From NCBI RefSeq assembly GCF_900112615.1, contig NZ_FOMK01000003.1, forward strand, positions 372,001-436,000: a stretch of DNA of 64,000 nt, written 5' to 3'. A program made the translations under genes and the position numbers. Below, piece by piece: positions 8,093 through 16,605 of this stretch. Each line of letters starts with the position of its first letter. Within the stretch, counting starts at the first letter, position 1. The notes under the pieces were generated by a model. It saw only the letters and a list, made by a program, of their open reading frames with translations. It had not been told where the DNA came from and made no database searches. This DNA is from Chitinophaga sp. CF118 (GTDB lineage: Bacteria; Bacteroidota; Bacteroidia; Chitinophagales; Chitinophagaceae).

Positions 8093-8100
8093 CTTTATTA

Positions 8101-8132
8101 AAAGCCTGTATTATAATTATGATACAGGCTTT
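8101..8132. terminator. Bidirectional terminator between the terpene synthase and the DUF2157-like gene
   Basis: AAAGCCTGTAT at 8101-8111 pairs with ATACAGGCTTT at 8122-8132 over a ten-base loop. TTAATTT follows on the plus strand. It lies between two convergent stop codons. Confidence 0.8.
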
Positions 8133-8164
8133 TAATTTAGCTTGCTTCTTAATGCCTTTATTTA

Positions 8165-9211
8165 TTATGGTGCTGTTTTTTGTTTTCCTTTTCTCATTCT
8201 GCGTTCCAGCAGTTTCCCTATCCACCAGAATGAAACCGCGAGAATGGCAAAGAATAATCCTTTATGTGTACGATCCCAGAGGTATTCAAAGTAGCGGGTA
8301 TACATATCCAGCAAGAGAAAGAGTACACCAGCATCTCTTACCATACTGTCATTTGTTTTAATGCCTATCAGGATAGTGATGCCGCAAAGCAGGGTGAATA
8401 ATGCTACCCACCAGAGTAGTTGTATTTGTCTTACATGCTGCCATTCTTCCCAGGATGCACTGTTGCCAAAAATGGAAATGAGCCAGCCGGATAATAATAG
8501 TAGCAACCAGCCGCCTGCCCAACTGATATCTTCCACCCGTTTGTATTTCCTGTTGTTGCGAAAAAGAAAATCCAGCCCGAGCATGATCATCGCCAGCAGG
8601 AACATGCGGCAGGGAAGGTTCATACCCCAGAAATAAGGTTTATCAGTCGTTATAAAATAAGTGAGTTTTATATAAGCAGGGATCAGGCATAATAGTGTGG
8701 CAGACCATAGTAATCTGGAGGACAGGATAATACCCAGGATTCCGTAACAGGCAGTGGCCAGCAGCCAGAAAATTCCATAGTTACCATTCATGTATTGCAG
8801 GCTTTTTCCCAGATACACTACGCTTACGCCTATGCTGAGTACTGGCAGCAGCCAGAAAAGTTCCCGGTTTAATGAATAAGCGGGATGCCGGTGCTGCCGG
8901 CGGTAGCCATGCAGACAAAGAAAAATGGTTAAACCGGCAAAGAGTGCCGCTATAATACCATCCGGCAGGGAGAACTTGAGCCGGAGTACTTCGATCCACT
9001 TTTCATCCAGCACTAAAGAGCCAAAGGCCATTAGCGCACAGGAAACTGCAGCAATAAAAATATAGAGCGTAATAGCCTGCCAGTCTGCTTCCCGGATCCG
9101 CCAGGTTTTTTGCAGATCATTTGCCTGCTGAGGGGTGATGAGTGCATCTTCCTCCCATTCAGCAATTGCTTTCTGCAATAAATGCGCTTCCTTTTTGTCT
9201 ACTTCTAACAT
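8165..9211 (-). CDS. DUF2157-like polytopic membrane protein
   Basis: A 348-residue inner-membrane protein with a soluble N-terminal ~45 residues (MLEVDKKEAHLLQKAIAEWE, then ITPQQANDL) and then about nine or ten hydrophobic segments. The end motif DMYTRYFEYLWD followed by GLFFAILAVSFWWIGKLLERR is typical of the DUF2157 group. The function of that group is unknown. The ATG lies eight bases after TATATTTA (minus strand, 9227 to 9220), a near match to the -7 consensus. It is transcribed toward the terpene synthase and shares its terminator, with no sign of functional linkage. Confidence 0.8.
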   Translation of the reverse strand: MLEVDKKEAHLLQKAIAEWEEDALITPQQANDLQKTWRIREADWQAITLYIFIAAVSCALMAFGSLVLDEKWIEVLRLKFSLPDGIIAALFAGLTIFLCLHGYRRQHRHPAYSLNRELFWLLPVLSIGVSVVYLGKSLQYMNGNYGIFWLLATACYGILGIILSSRLLWSATLLCLIPAYIKLTYFITTDKPYFWGMNLPCRMFLLAMIMLGLDFLFRNNRKYKRVEDISWAGGWLLLLLSGWLISIFGNSASWEEWQHVRQIQLLWWVALFTLLCGITILIGIKTNDSMVRDAGVLFLLLDMYTRYFEYLWDRTHKGLFFAILAVSFWWIGKLLERRMRKGKQKTAP

Positions 9212-9328
9212 ATCTGTGGTAAATATAAAAGAAAAGTTGAAAGTCTATAGTCCGGCACGTATATAAATCATGGAATTATTTAATTAATTTAAAGATTCAC
9301 AATTCCACGTACTAACTTTATTCCCGAT

Positions 9329-10960
9329 ATGAATCATTTGCAGGCATTAGATTATGTAGTTTTTTTCATTTATTTCGTGATTGTCGCATCGTATGGGTAC
9401 TATATCTATCAGCGAAAAAGAGCGGTGAATACCAGTTCAAAAGATTTCTTTCTTGCGGAAGGCTCTCTTACCTGGTGGGCTATCGGGGCATCACTGATCG
9501 CTTCAAATATATCAGCAGAACATTTTATCGGGATGTCGGGATCAGGCTTTGCCCTGGGACTTGCCATTTCTACTTACGAATGGATGTCTGCAGCTACGCT
9601 TATAATCGTGGCTTTGTTTTTTATACCGGTATATCTGAAGAACAAGATCTATACCATGCCGCAGTTCCTGCTGCAAAGATATAATACTACTGTGAGTACC
9701 ATTATGGCGGTATTCTGGTTGTTAGTATACGTTTTTGTGAATCTCACCTCCATTATCTATCTGGGAGCACTGGCTATATCGTCCGTTTCCGGGATTGATT
9801 TTGGCTGGTGTGTTTTCGGACTGGCACTCTTTGCCGTTATTGTAACGCTGGGAGGGATGAAGGTGATTGGTTATACGGACGTGATCCAGGTATTTGTGCT
9901 GATCATCGGCGGATTGGTTACCACCTATCTGGCTCTGAACCTGGTATCCAATCATTTTGGCTATGGTGATAATGTATGGAAAGGATTAGCACTGATCCGG
10001 GAAAAGGCAGACACCCATTTCCATATGATCTTTCCTCCGTCTCACCAGTATTATAAAGACCTGCCCGGCTTGTCTGTATTAATTGGAGGCATGTGGGTGA
10101 ATAACTTAAGTTACTGGGGATGTAATCAATACATTACTCAGCGTGCTCTTGGGGCCGATCTCAAAACGGCCAGAAGCGGTATTTTGTTTGCAGCTTTCCT
10201 GAAGCTGCTGATCCCTGTTATTGCAGTATTGCCAGGTATAACGGCTTATGTATTATACCAGCAGGGCGTTTTCAGTTTTGAAATGAAGGATGCTGCGGGA
10301 ATTGTAAAACCGGATCATGCTTACCCTACCTTGCTGAACCTGTTACCTCCTGGTTTAAAAGGAATGGCCTTTGCTGCCCTCACTGCAGCTGTGGTGGCTT
10401 CACTGGCGGGAAAGGCCAACAGTATTTCCACCATTTTCTCCCTGGATATCTATCACCGTTATTTCAATAAGGGGGCTTCTGAAAAGACCCTGGTACGTAC
10501 GGGCCGAATCGCAGTGATCCTGTCTATGGTGATAGCCAGTTTCGTAGCCCCGGCGCTTCGTAACCTCGATCAGGCATATCAGTTCATCCAGGAATATGTG
10601 GGTTTCATTGCTCCAGGCGTGCTGGCCATTTTCTTAATGGGTTTCTGCTGGAAACGGACTACTTCTACGGCTGCATTGCTGGGGGCTGTACTTACTATAC
10701 CGCTGTCGACCGTCCTGAAATTCCTGCCGGTATGGACTGGCGGACTATTCCCGGATTTTGCATTCCTGAACCGTATGTCGATCGTATTTGTATTCCTGAT
10801 ACTCCTGATGGCTATTGTTACACTATTGGATAAAAAGAGTAAATACCAGGAAAGGGTGATTCAGATTGATAACAGTATGTTCAAGCCATCAGCGGGATTT
10901 ATTGCCGCAAGTATACTTATTATAGGGATACTGACAGCACTATATACTGTTTTCTGGTAG
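9329..10960 (+). CDS. Sodium:solute symporter (SSS family, SGLT-like), probably for inositol or a sugar
   Basis: A 543-residue SSS-family transporter with about 14 predicted membrane helices, the length of vSGLT-like sugar symporters. Family wording is clear: FFLAEGSLTWWAIGASLIAS near 45-64, SAEHFIGMSGSGFA, and LSYWGCNQYITQRALGA. It takes up its substrate with Na+ across the inner membrane. Myo-inositol oxygenase follows 82 bases downstream on the same strand, so myo-inositol is the most likely substrate; this is inference from context. A near-consensus -7 element, TAACTTTA at 9313-9320, ends only eight bases before the ATG. Confidence 0.92.
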   Translation: MNHLQALDYVVFFIYFVIVASYGYYIYQRKRAVNTSSKDFFLAEGSLTWWAIGASLIASNISAEHFIGMSGSGFALGLAISTYEWMSAATLIIVALFFIPVYLKNKIYTMPQFLLQRYNTTVSTIMAVFWLLVYVFVNLTSIIYLGALAISSVSGIDFGWCVFGLALFAVIVTLGGMKVIGYTDVIQVFVLIIGGLVTTYLALNLVSNHFGYGDNVWKGLALIREKADTHFHMIFPPSHQYYKDLPGLSVLIGGMWVNNLSYWGCNQYITQRALGADLKTARSGILFAAFLKLLIPVIAVLPGITAYVLYQQGVFSFEMKDAAGIVKPDHAYPTLLNLLPPGLKGMAFAALTAAVVASLAGKANSISTIFSLDIYHRYFNKGASEKTLVRTGRIAVILSMVIASFVAPALRNLDQAYQFIQEYVGFIAPGVLAIFLMGFCWKRTTSTAALLGAVLTIPLSTVLKFLPVWTGGLFPDFAFLNRMSIVFVFLILLMAIVTLLDKKSKYQERVIQIDNSMFKPSAGFIAASILIIGILTALYTVFW

Positions 10961-11042
10961 TAGCGGTCTATTCTTTGGCCATAAATTCTACTTGTTGGAA
11001 TCGATTGAAATTTGTAAATTCAAGTAATAAAATCCACGCAGA

Positions 11043-11921
11043 ATGAATGCAAATAACTTTTCGGGGGAGGAAATACGCCCACTACAGAGTATTGAAGATT
11101 GGGAGGATGATGTCGTACTCCGCTATCCAGAAGCCGACCAGCCAGCAAAGAGCAAAGAAGAGTACCGCAATTATGATAGTCCTGTAAGGGATACTGTGCG
11201 GGAATTTTATCGTCTTAATCATAAATATCAGACGTACGATTTTGTGCAGGAAAAAAAGAAAGAGTTCCTGCAGTTCAATCGTAAGGAAATGCCCGTATGG
11301 AAAGCGATGGAGTTTCTGAATACATTGGTAGATGATTCCGATCCCGATATTGAACTGGACCAGTTGCAACACCTGTTGCAAACCGCAGAGGCTATCCGGG
11401 CAGATGGTCATCCGGATTGGTTTGTGCTTACCGGTTTTCTCCATGATATGGGAAAAGTATTGTGTTTGTTTGATGAACCGCAATGGGCAGTGGTAGGGGA
11501 TACCTTCCCTGTAGGTTGTGGTTTTTCAGATAAGATCGTATACCCTGAATACTTCGCAGATAATCCGGATGCAACGGATGAGCGTTACAATACAAAATAC
11601 GGTGTGTACTCACCAAACTGCGGATTAGAGAATGTGGACCTGTCCTGGGGGCATGATGAGTATCTGTATCAGATCATGAAAGATTATCTGCCGGAACCGG
11701 CTTTATATATGATCCGCTATCACTCTTTTTATGCACAGCACAGGGAGCATTCTTATGATCACCTGATGAATGATCATGACAGAGAGATGTTTGAGTGGGT
11801 AAAGAAATTCAATCCTTATGATCTCTATTCAAAAAGCCCGAAACCGCCCGTAGTATCGGAACTGAAACCATATTACGAAGCATTGATCGCAAAGTATCTG
11901 CCTGAAACAATCAGGTTATAA
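11043..11921 (+). CDS. Myo-inositol oxygenase
   Basis: A 292-residue diiron HD-domain oxygenase that cleaves myo-inositol with O2 to D-glucuronate. All six metal ligands known from mouse MIOX can be matched: His110, His134-Asp135 (FLHDMGK), His204 (SWGHDEY), His227 (RYHSFY) and Asp260 (NPYDLYSK). The 33-residue spacing of the last two equals that in the mouse enzyme. The length also fits. This enzyme is common in eukaryotes and rarer in bacteria. With the upstream symporter it forms a minimal inositol-uptake and oxidation unit; no uronate isomerase is nearby, so glucuronate must be handled elsewhere. Confidence 0.96.
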   Translation: MNANNFSGEEIRPLQSIEDWEDDVVLRYPEADQPAKSKEEYRNYDSPVRDTVREFYRLNHKYQTYDFVQEKKKEFLQFNRKEMPVWKAMEFLNTLVDDSDPDIELDQLQHLLQTAEAIRADGHPDWFVLTGFLHDMGKVLCLFDEPQWAVVGDTFPVGCGFSDKIVYPEYFADNPDATDERYNTKYGVYSPNCGLENVDLSWGHDEYLYQIMKDYLPEPALYMIRYHSFYAQHREHSYDHLMNDHDREMFEWVKKFNPYDLYSKSPKPPVVSELKPYYEALIAKYLPETIRL

Positions 11922-11925
11922 AAGT

Positions 11926-11977
11926 AATAATCCATTGAAGGTGGCGGCACCCGCAATGGATTATTTTTCCTTTTTTA
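11926..11977 (+). terminator. Terminator hairpin, copy A of a duplicated element
   Basis: AATAATCCATTG at 11926-11937 pairs with CAATGGATTATT at 11954-11965. Inside, GGTG and CACC form a second short stem with a GCGG loop. TTTTCCTTTTTT follows, so it can end the inositol oxygenase message. A near-identical hairpin lies at 12739-12790 with a compensatory base-pair change. Confidence 0.85.
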
Positions 11978-11992
11978 AAAGGAGAGTCAAGG

Positions 11993-12020
11993 AGCTGAAA
12001 GTATAACTTTCAGCTTTTTT
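11993..12020 (+). terminator. Second terminator hairpin after the inositol oxygenase
   Basis: AGCTGAAAG at 11993-12001 pairs with CTTTCAGCT at 12007-12015 over a five-base loop, followed by TTTTT. Its end touches the stop codon of the convergent lipoprotein gene. It has no counterpart in copy B of the duplicated cassette. Confidence 0.75.
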
Positions 12021-12546
12021 ATTGTTGGTTACGTAATTCTAATTTGCCATTGTACGTACCGGTTACTTTACCGGTAGGGAAGATCAAAGTATAGGTAATG
12101 GAATAATTGTCTCCATTCTTAGTACAGGTTAGCGTACCAGATGTGATACCATCAAAGAAGCGACCGGATGCTTCATCCAGATCTGTATCTTCCCATTGAT
12201 ATTTGTAAAAGACAGTAGCATCATCGAAGTTTTTCGTTTTATCATATGCAAGAGAATCATCGGATAAGTAAGTATAAGTCTTACCGGATATCAGTGTATC
12301 AAGATCAATATTCACAGCACACACCTTACCTTTCAAAGTATCTGTTAATACTGAATCTGTGAATGCTAATGATATTCCTTCATTCACACCGTAAGTATAC
12401 AGGTAACCGTTATTGACTACTGCCGTAGTGTCATTAAATGAAAAGGAACCTCCTGTTGTTACAGCAGGCGTTGATTTGTCGTCGTCTTTTTTACATGCAG
12501 CAAAGAACAGTACTGTCGCAAGTACGGCAAAGGTTAATTTTTTCAT
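12019..12546 (-). CDS. Small lipoprotein, copy A of a tandem pair
   Basis: A 175-residue predicted lipoprotein. The start at 12546 gives MKKLTFAVLATVLFFAAC, a type II signal peptide with Cys18, then KKDDDKS. The mature part is beta-rich with no known motif; it ends NGDNYSITYTLIFPTGKVTG plus TYNGKLELRN. It is clearly a paralogue of the gene at 12819-13325: shared features are the leader, LDTLI-G-TYT, KNFDDA, GDNYSI-YT and the NGKL end. The leader region and downstream hairpin are also shared, so the whole transcription unit was duplicated. Function unknown; it should be anchored in an envelope membrane. Confidence 0.85.
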   Translation of the reverse strand: MKKLTFAVLATVLFFAACKKDDDKSTPAVTTGGSFSFNDTTAVVNNGYLYTYGVNEGISLAFTDSVLTDTLKGKVCAVNIDLDTLISGKTYTYLSDDSLAYDKTKNFDDATVFYKYQWEDTDLDEASGRFFDGITSGTLTCTKNGDNYSITYTLIFPTGKVTGTYNGKLELRNQQ

Positions 12547-12639
12547 GAAGTTGTATGTTATAGGTTGTATAATCAGGTCATAGGTTATATGATGACTTAA
12601 TTCGGGACTGCCACAAACCATGTTCGCCTTGTAAAGATA
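12547..12639 (-). promoter_or_regulatory. Promoter and leader of lipoprotein copy A
   Basis: On the minus strand TATCTTTA (12639 to 12632) is a near match to the -7 consensus, giving a leader of about 80 bases. The leader holds GGCAGTCCCG, AACCTATGAC and AACCTATAAC, each with a close counterpart in the leader of copy B, so it was part of the duplicated unit. Confidence 0.55.
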
Positions 12640-12738
12640 TTAATTATTTTAATATTACGAAATATTATATCTTTTAAATATGTTGTATAACAATGCATAG
12701 TGGAAATTATTCTTCCTGAAACGATCCGGCTATAAATG

Positions 12739-12790
12739 AATAATCCATTACAGGTGGCGGCACCCGTAATGGATTATTTTTCCTTTTTTA
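12739..12790. terminator. Terminator-like hairpin, copy B of the duplicated element
   Basis: AATAATCCATTA at 12739-12750 pairs with TAATGGATTATT at 12767-12778, again with an inner GGTG/CACC stem and a TTTTCCTTTTTT tail on the plus strand. No plus-strand gene feeds it; it lies 28 bases beyond the stop of the minus-strand lipoprotein copy B. Relative to copy A the stem pair G-C has become A-T. Confidence 0.7.
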
Positions 12791-12818
12791 TAAAAGGATA
12801 GTCAAAGTTCCGGTATGT

Positions 12819-13325
12819 TTAGTTCTGCAATGCCAGTTTCCCGTTGAACTTACCGGTAACTGTAGTTGTTGGGAACTGAATAGTATATCCAATTGAATAA
12901 TTATCTCCACTCTTTTTAACGGTTACGGTACCTGATTTAGGCGCCCTCATAGGGGTGCTCGTTGTATCATTAATTTCTCCGTCTATAAAATCAGCTTTGT
13001 AATATCCTAAAGCATCATCAAAGTTTTTGCTCTTGTTGAAAGCCACAGAATCTTTGGATAAAAGAGTGTAAGTCTGACCGTCTATCAAGGTATCAATGCT
13101 AATGCTGAATGCACTCATTTTGCCTTCAAAGGTATCTGTTACATTAACGTCTGCAAATAATACCTGACCACCATCTGTGTCCCAGTCAAACCTATATCCG
13201 TAGGTGGTAACAACGGTAGTGTTGTTAAATGTGAATGAGTTGTCTGAAGTAGAATCGTTGTCATCTTTTTTACACGCGCTGATAAAAAGTACTGCTGCGA
13301 GTACGCTGAATGCTAATTTCTTCAT
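12819..13325 (-). CDS. Small lipoprotein, copy B of a tandem pair
   Basis: A 168-residue predicted lipoprotein, with MKKLAFSVLAAVLFISAC as signal peptide and Cys18 followed by KKDDND. It is the paralogue of the gene at 12019-12546 and aligns along its full length, although the coding sequences have diverged much more than the hairpins behind them. The end KSGDNYSIGYTIQFPTTTV then GKFNGKL matches copy A. No catalytic motif is visible. The fold is likely a small beta barrel or sandwich; the function is unknown. It has its own long leader and promoter. Confidence 0.85.
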   Translation of the reverse strand: MKKLAFSVLAAVLFISACKKDDNDSTSDNSFTFNNTTVVTTYGYRFDWDTDGGQVLFADVNVTDTFEGKMSAFSISIDTLIDGQTYTLLSKDSVAFNKSKNFDDALGYYKADFIDGEINDTTSTPMRAPKSGTVTVKKSGDNYSIGYTIQFPTTTVTGKFNGKLALQN

Positions 13326-13463
13326 CTTGAAGTTATTGTTTGATTTCTAAAGGTTATAGGTTTACGAATCGCTGATTGCAGCGAAGGATTTTGTCATAGG
13401 TGAATAAAGTTACTTTGATTATACGGGTCTGCTACAAAATCATGCTTGTCCGTTGCAAATATA
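13326..13463 (-). promoter_or_regulatory. Promoter and long leader of lipoprotein copy B
   Basis: On the minus strand TATATTTG (13463 to 13456) matches the -7 consensus exactly and predicts a leader of about 125 bases. The leader contains GTAGCAGACCCG, CACCTATGAC and AACCTATAAC, shared with copy A, and a small hairpin TCGCTG-ATTG-CAGCGA at 13369-13384 that copy A lacks. Confidence 0.6.
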
Positions 13464-13555
13464 GTACTTTTATTGTTATATTAAAAAAATAATATGTGTT
13501 TGTGATTATCAGATAGGAGAGTCGTGAAATAGGAGGGGCATTAGATAAAAAAATA

Positions 13556-13598
13556 ATGCTATAAACAAAAAGCTTCGTTGGCTCTTTGTTTATAGCAT
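13556..13598 (-). terminator. Terminator of the FAD/Fe-S dehydrogenase gene
   Basis: ATGCTATAAACAAA at 13556-13569 pairs perfectly with 13585-13598. On the minus strand the stem is followed by a run of T (TATTTTTTTATC). It starts 14 bases after the stop codon of the minus-strand dehydrogenase gene. Confidence 0.8.
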
Positions 13599-13612
13599 CA
13601 GAATAACATTAT

Positions 13613-16543
13613 TTAAATCAGTGCATCACACAAAATTTCAATGGGATGTAATGCTTTACGTCCCGTACCATCTTTTACCTGATGCCGGCAACTGGTACCA
13701 GGTGCGGCAATCAGCGTATCGGTGGAAGCACTGCGTACTGCCGGGAACAACACCATTTCTCCTATCTGCATAGACAGGTCGTAATGTTCTTTTTCATATC
13801 CGAAAGAGCCTGCCATCCCACAACAACCCGAAGGGATTACCTCCACTGTGTAATTCTGAGGTAACGATAAAATATTTTTACTATGCAATGCAGAAGACAA
13901 TGCCTTTTGCTGACAATGTCCATGCAATTTGATATTTCTTTTTTCAGTTGTAAAAAGTGATACAGGAATGTTTCCTTTTTTTGCTTCCATACTTAGAAAC
14001 TCATCTATCAGGAATACATTTTTGGATAATTCTTTCGCAGCAGTTCTCAGTTCTTCCTGTACCAGGTCCGGATATTCATCACGGAAGCTCAGGATGGCAG
14101 AAGGTTCTATACCCAGCAAAGGAATGTTATCGTTGATAACGGCGCTGAATATACGTACGTTTTCTTCTGCGAAGTTACGTGCTTTACGTAGCAGACCTTT
14201 CGACATCCATGCACGGGCACTTTCCGGATGACTGATCATCTGAACATCATATCCCAGGCGATGCAGCAGTTGTATAGCTTTGATGCCTATATGCGTATCA
14301 TTGTAGTTGGTAAACTCATCACAGAAAAGGTATACCTGTTTTCCGGCAAGAGGCAGCTTTGCTTTCTCTCGCGGCCATTGTTTACGGAACCAGCTTCTCA
14401 GGGTAGTCGACTCTAAGCCCGGAAGGGAGCGTTTCAGAGCAAAGCCGGAGGTCTTTTTAATCAGATTACTTGTGAGCGGAGTATTGATCATCCAGTTATA
14501 CACGCCGGGAGCAATAGTTGCCAGTCCGTTTAGCCGCGTATAGTTGCTGATCAGTTTAGCCCTGAAAGGAACACCGTTAGCATCATAATAATGTTGGAGG
14601 AATTCCATTTTCAGTTTAGCCATGTCTACATTAGATGGACATTCTGACTTACAACCTTTACAAGCCAGGCAAAGATCCAGTACGTCATAAATTTCTTTAT
14701 GATCAAAGCGGTTTTCTTTGTTGGAATGCGTAAGGAATTCGCGCAGGATATTAGCCCTTGCACGGGTAGTATCCTTTTCATTGCGGGTAGCCATATAGCT
14801 GGGGCACATGGTACCACCACTCAGTTCCGTTTTGCGGCAGTCGCCGGAGCCGTTGCACTGTTCTGCATGTTGCAGCATGGTTTGTTCCGGGAAGTGAAAC
14901 ACTGTTTTTAAAGGTGGTGTTTTTTGTCCCGGTTCATATCGCAGCATACTGTTCATGCTGGGCGTATCAACGATTTTATGGGGATTGAAGATATTCTCAG
15001 GATCCCAGGTATATTTCAGTTGGCGAAGCAGTTCGTAGTTTTTGTCACCGATCATCTGCTTAATGAATTCACCACGCAACCGGCCGTCGCCATGTTCACC
15101 ACTCAGGGAACCTCTGTATTTTTTAACGAGCGTTGCAATTTCAGCTGCTATAGTTCGAAACAGCTGATTTCCTTCTTCTGTTTTCAGGTTGATGATGGGG
15201 CGCAGGTGAATTTCCCCACTGCCAGCATGTGCGTAGTGTACGCAATAAAGGTTATGCTTTTTCAGAATTTCATTGAAGTCCCTGATATAGCCGGGCAGAT
15301 CGTGAATGTCGATAGCAGTATCTTCAATCACGGGCACAGCCTTTTCATCACCAGGAAGATTACTGAGAAGGCCTAGTCCTGCTTTACGCAACGTCCAGAT
15401 CTTTTTAGTGTCGTCTCCAAAGACAAGCGGGAAGTGGTATCCCAGTCCGGCGGCCTGTAATTCCGCTATCAGTCGGTTACTTATTTCTGTGATGGCCTCC
15501 CTGTTATCACGACAGAATTCCACTACGAGAATGGCACCGGGATCGCCCTGCACAAAGAAGCGATTCTTGCTTTGCTCTATATTATCTTTTGTACATTCAA
15601 GAATGTAGTGATCAATCAGCTCACTGGCACTGGGTTTATATTGCATGGCAATAATGTTGGCCCTCAGCGACTCATCTATATTATTAAAATGCACACATAA
15701 CAACCCTGTCTCTTTAGGAGGCAGGGGAGAGAAATGCAGTTTTATTTCGGTGATGAAAGCCAGCGTACCTTCAGAGCCGGCAATGAGCTTACAGAAGTTA
15801 AAATCTTCGGCCCCGGCAGTAAAGGGTGCTGTTTCGAGCAACAGATCTACTGCGTAACCAGTATTACGGCGGGTAATACTAGGTTTTGGAAACTCTTTAC
15901 GAATCTCTTCCTGGTTAGCATGATTGCTCAGCATGGTACGGAGCTGACGGTAAACGGTGGTTTCCAAAGTGCCATCGTTCTTTTCACAGCGGGCATGAAA
16001 TTCATCTATGGTCATCTGGTGAAATATAGCTTCCGAGCCATCGCTCAGCAGGGCCTTTACTTCCAGCAGGTGTTCCCTTGTGCTGCCATATACTACTGAG
16101 TTGGAGCCGCAGGAGTTATTGCCCACCATACCACCAATCATAGCACGGTTAGCAGTAGATGTTTCCGGTCCGAAATAAAAGCCGTAAGGCTTCAGGAACA
16201 TATTCAGTTCATCGCGGATTACACCGGGTTGTACGCTTACCCAATGTTCTTCTGTATTGATTTCCAGTATTTTAGTGAAGGATCGGGAAACATCAACGAT
16301 AATCCCGTTACCTACTACTTGTCCGGCCAGGGAAGTCCCTGCAGTCCGGGGTATGAGTGAGGTTTTATTTGCACGCGCGAAGGCGATTAATGTCTTAAGA
16401 TCTTTCTCATTTGCCGGAATAGCTACTGCTAATGGCATTTCCCGGTAAGCCGATGCGTCTGTAGCATACAATGTCCGCATGGTTTCATCATCGTATAGTA
16501 TGCCCTCTAAATCCTGGGCCAGTTCACTGAGCTTGTTCCGCAT
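13613..16543 (-). CDS. FAD-binding and 4Fe-4S dehydrogenase (GlcD-GlpC fusion, YdiJ/D-lactate dehydrogenase type)
   Basis: A 976-residue fusion. The N-terminal half is a GlcD-type FAD-linked 2-hydroxyacid oxidase (IPRTAGTSLAGQVVGNG, GMVGNNSCGSNS, GEHGDGRLRG). The middle has a ferredoxin-like part with CNGSGDCR and CLACKGCKSECP near 623-634. The C-terminal half is GlpC-like and ends with the CCG motif SGCCGMAGSFG near 907. Such proteins pass electrons from D-lactate, glycolate or D-2-hydroxyglutarate to the respiratory chain at the inner membrane face. The architecture is that of E. coli YdiJ, reported to act on D-2-hydroxyglutarate; the substrate here is open. A DUF72 gene lies 62 bases upstream on the same strand and may be co-transcribed. 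Confidence 0.9.
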   Translation of the reverse strand: MRNKLSELAQDLEGILYDDETMRTLYATDASAYREMPLAVAIPANEKDLKTLIAFARANKTSLIPRTAGTSLAGQVVGNGIIVDVSRSFTKILEINTEEHWVSVQPGVIRDELNMFLKPYGFYFGPETSTANRAMIGGMVGNNSCGSNSVVYGSTREHLLEVKALLSDGSEAIFHQMTIDEFHARCEKNDGTLETTVYRQLRTMLSNHANQEEIRKEFPKPSITRRNTGYAVDLLLETAPFTAGAEDFNFCKLIAGSEGTLAFITEIKLHFSPLPPKETGLLCVHFNNIDESLRANIIAMQYKPSASELIDHYILECTKDNIEQSKNRFFVQGDPGAILVVEFCRDNREAITEISNRLIAELQAAGLGYHFPLVFGDDTKKIWTLRKAGLGLLSNLPGDEKAVPVIEDTAIDIHDLPGYIRDFNEILKKHNLYCVHYAHAGSGEIHLRPIINLKTEEGNQLFRTIAAEIATLVKKYRGSLSGEHGDGRLRGEFIKQMIGDKNYELLRQLKYTWDPENIFNPHKIVDTPSMNSMLRYEPGQKTPPLKTVFHFPEQTMLQHAEQCNGSGDCRKTELSGGTMCPSYMATRNEKDTTRARANILREFLTHSNKENRFDHKEIYDVLDLCLACKGCKSECPSNVDMAKLKMEFLQHYYDANGVPFRAKLISNYTRLNGLATIAPGVYNWMINTPLTSNLIKKTSGFALKRSLPGLESTTLRSWFRKQWPREKAKLPLAGKQVYLFCDEFTNYNDTHIGIKAIQLLHRLGYDVQMISHPESARAWMSKGLLRKARNFAEENVRIFSAVINDNIPLLGIEPSAILSFRDEYPDLVQEELRTAAKELSKNVFLIDEFLSMEAKKGNIPVSLFTTEKRNIKLHGHCQQKALSSALHSKNILSLPQNYTVEVIPSGCCGMAGSFGYEKEHYDLSMQIGEMVLFPAVRSASTDTLIAAPGTSCRHQVKDGTGRKALHPIEILCDALI

Positions 16544-16605
16544 ATATAAATCTTCCCTTTTCAGGGTATAAAAGTAATATTTAGAATGATGGGAAACAAT
16601 GATTG

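Larger units (their letters stand above)
11926..13463. repeat. Tandem duplication of a complete lipoprotein transcription unit
   Basis: Two adjacent units, about 11926-12640 and 12739-13463, each contain in the same order a hairpin, a lipoprotein gene, a leader with shared motifs and a -7 element. The hairpin segments of about 50 bases are almost identical, the leaders are recognisably related and the proteins are moderately similar. Confidence 0.75.

Noticed and set aside
8119..8361. Hydrophobic 80-codon frame after the terpene synthase
   Set aside because: It begins inside the terminator hairpin and overlaps the end of the DUF2157-like gene on the other strand.
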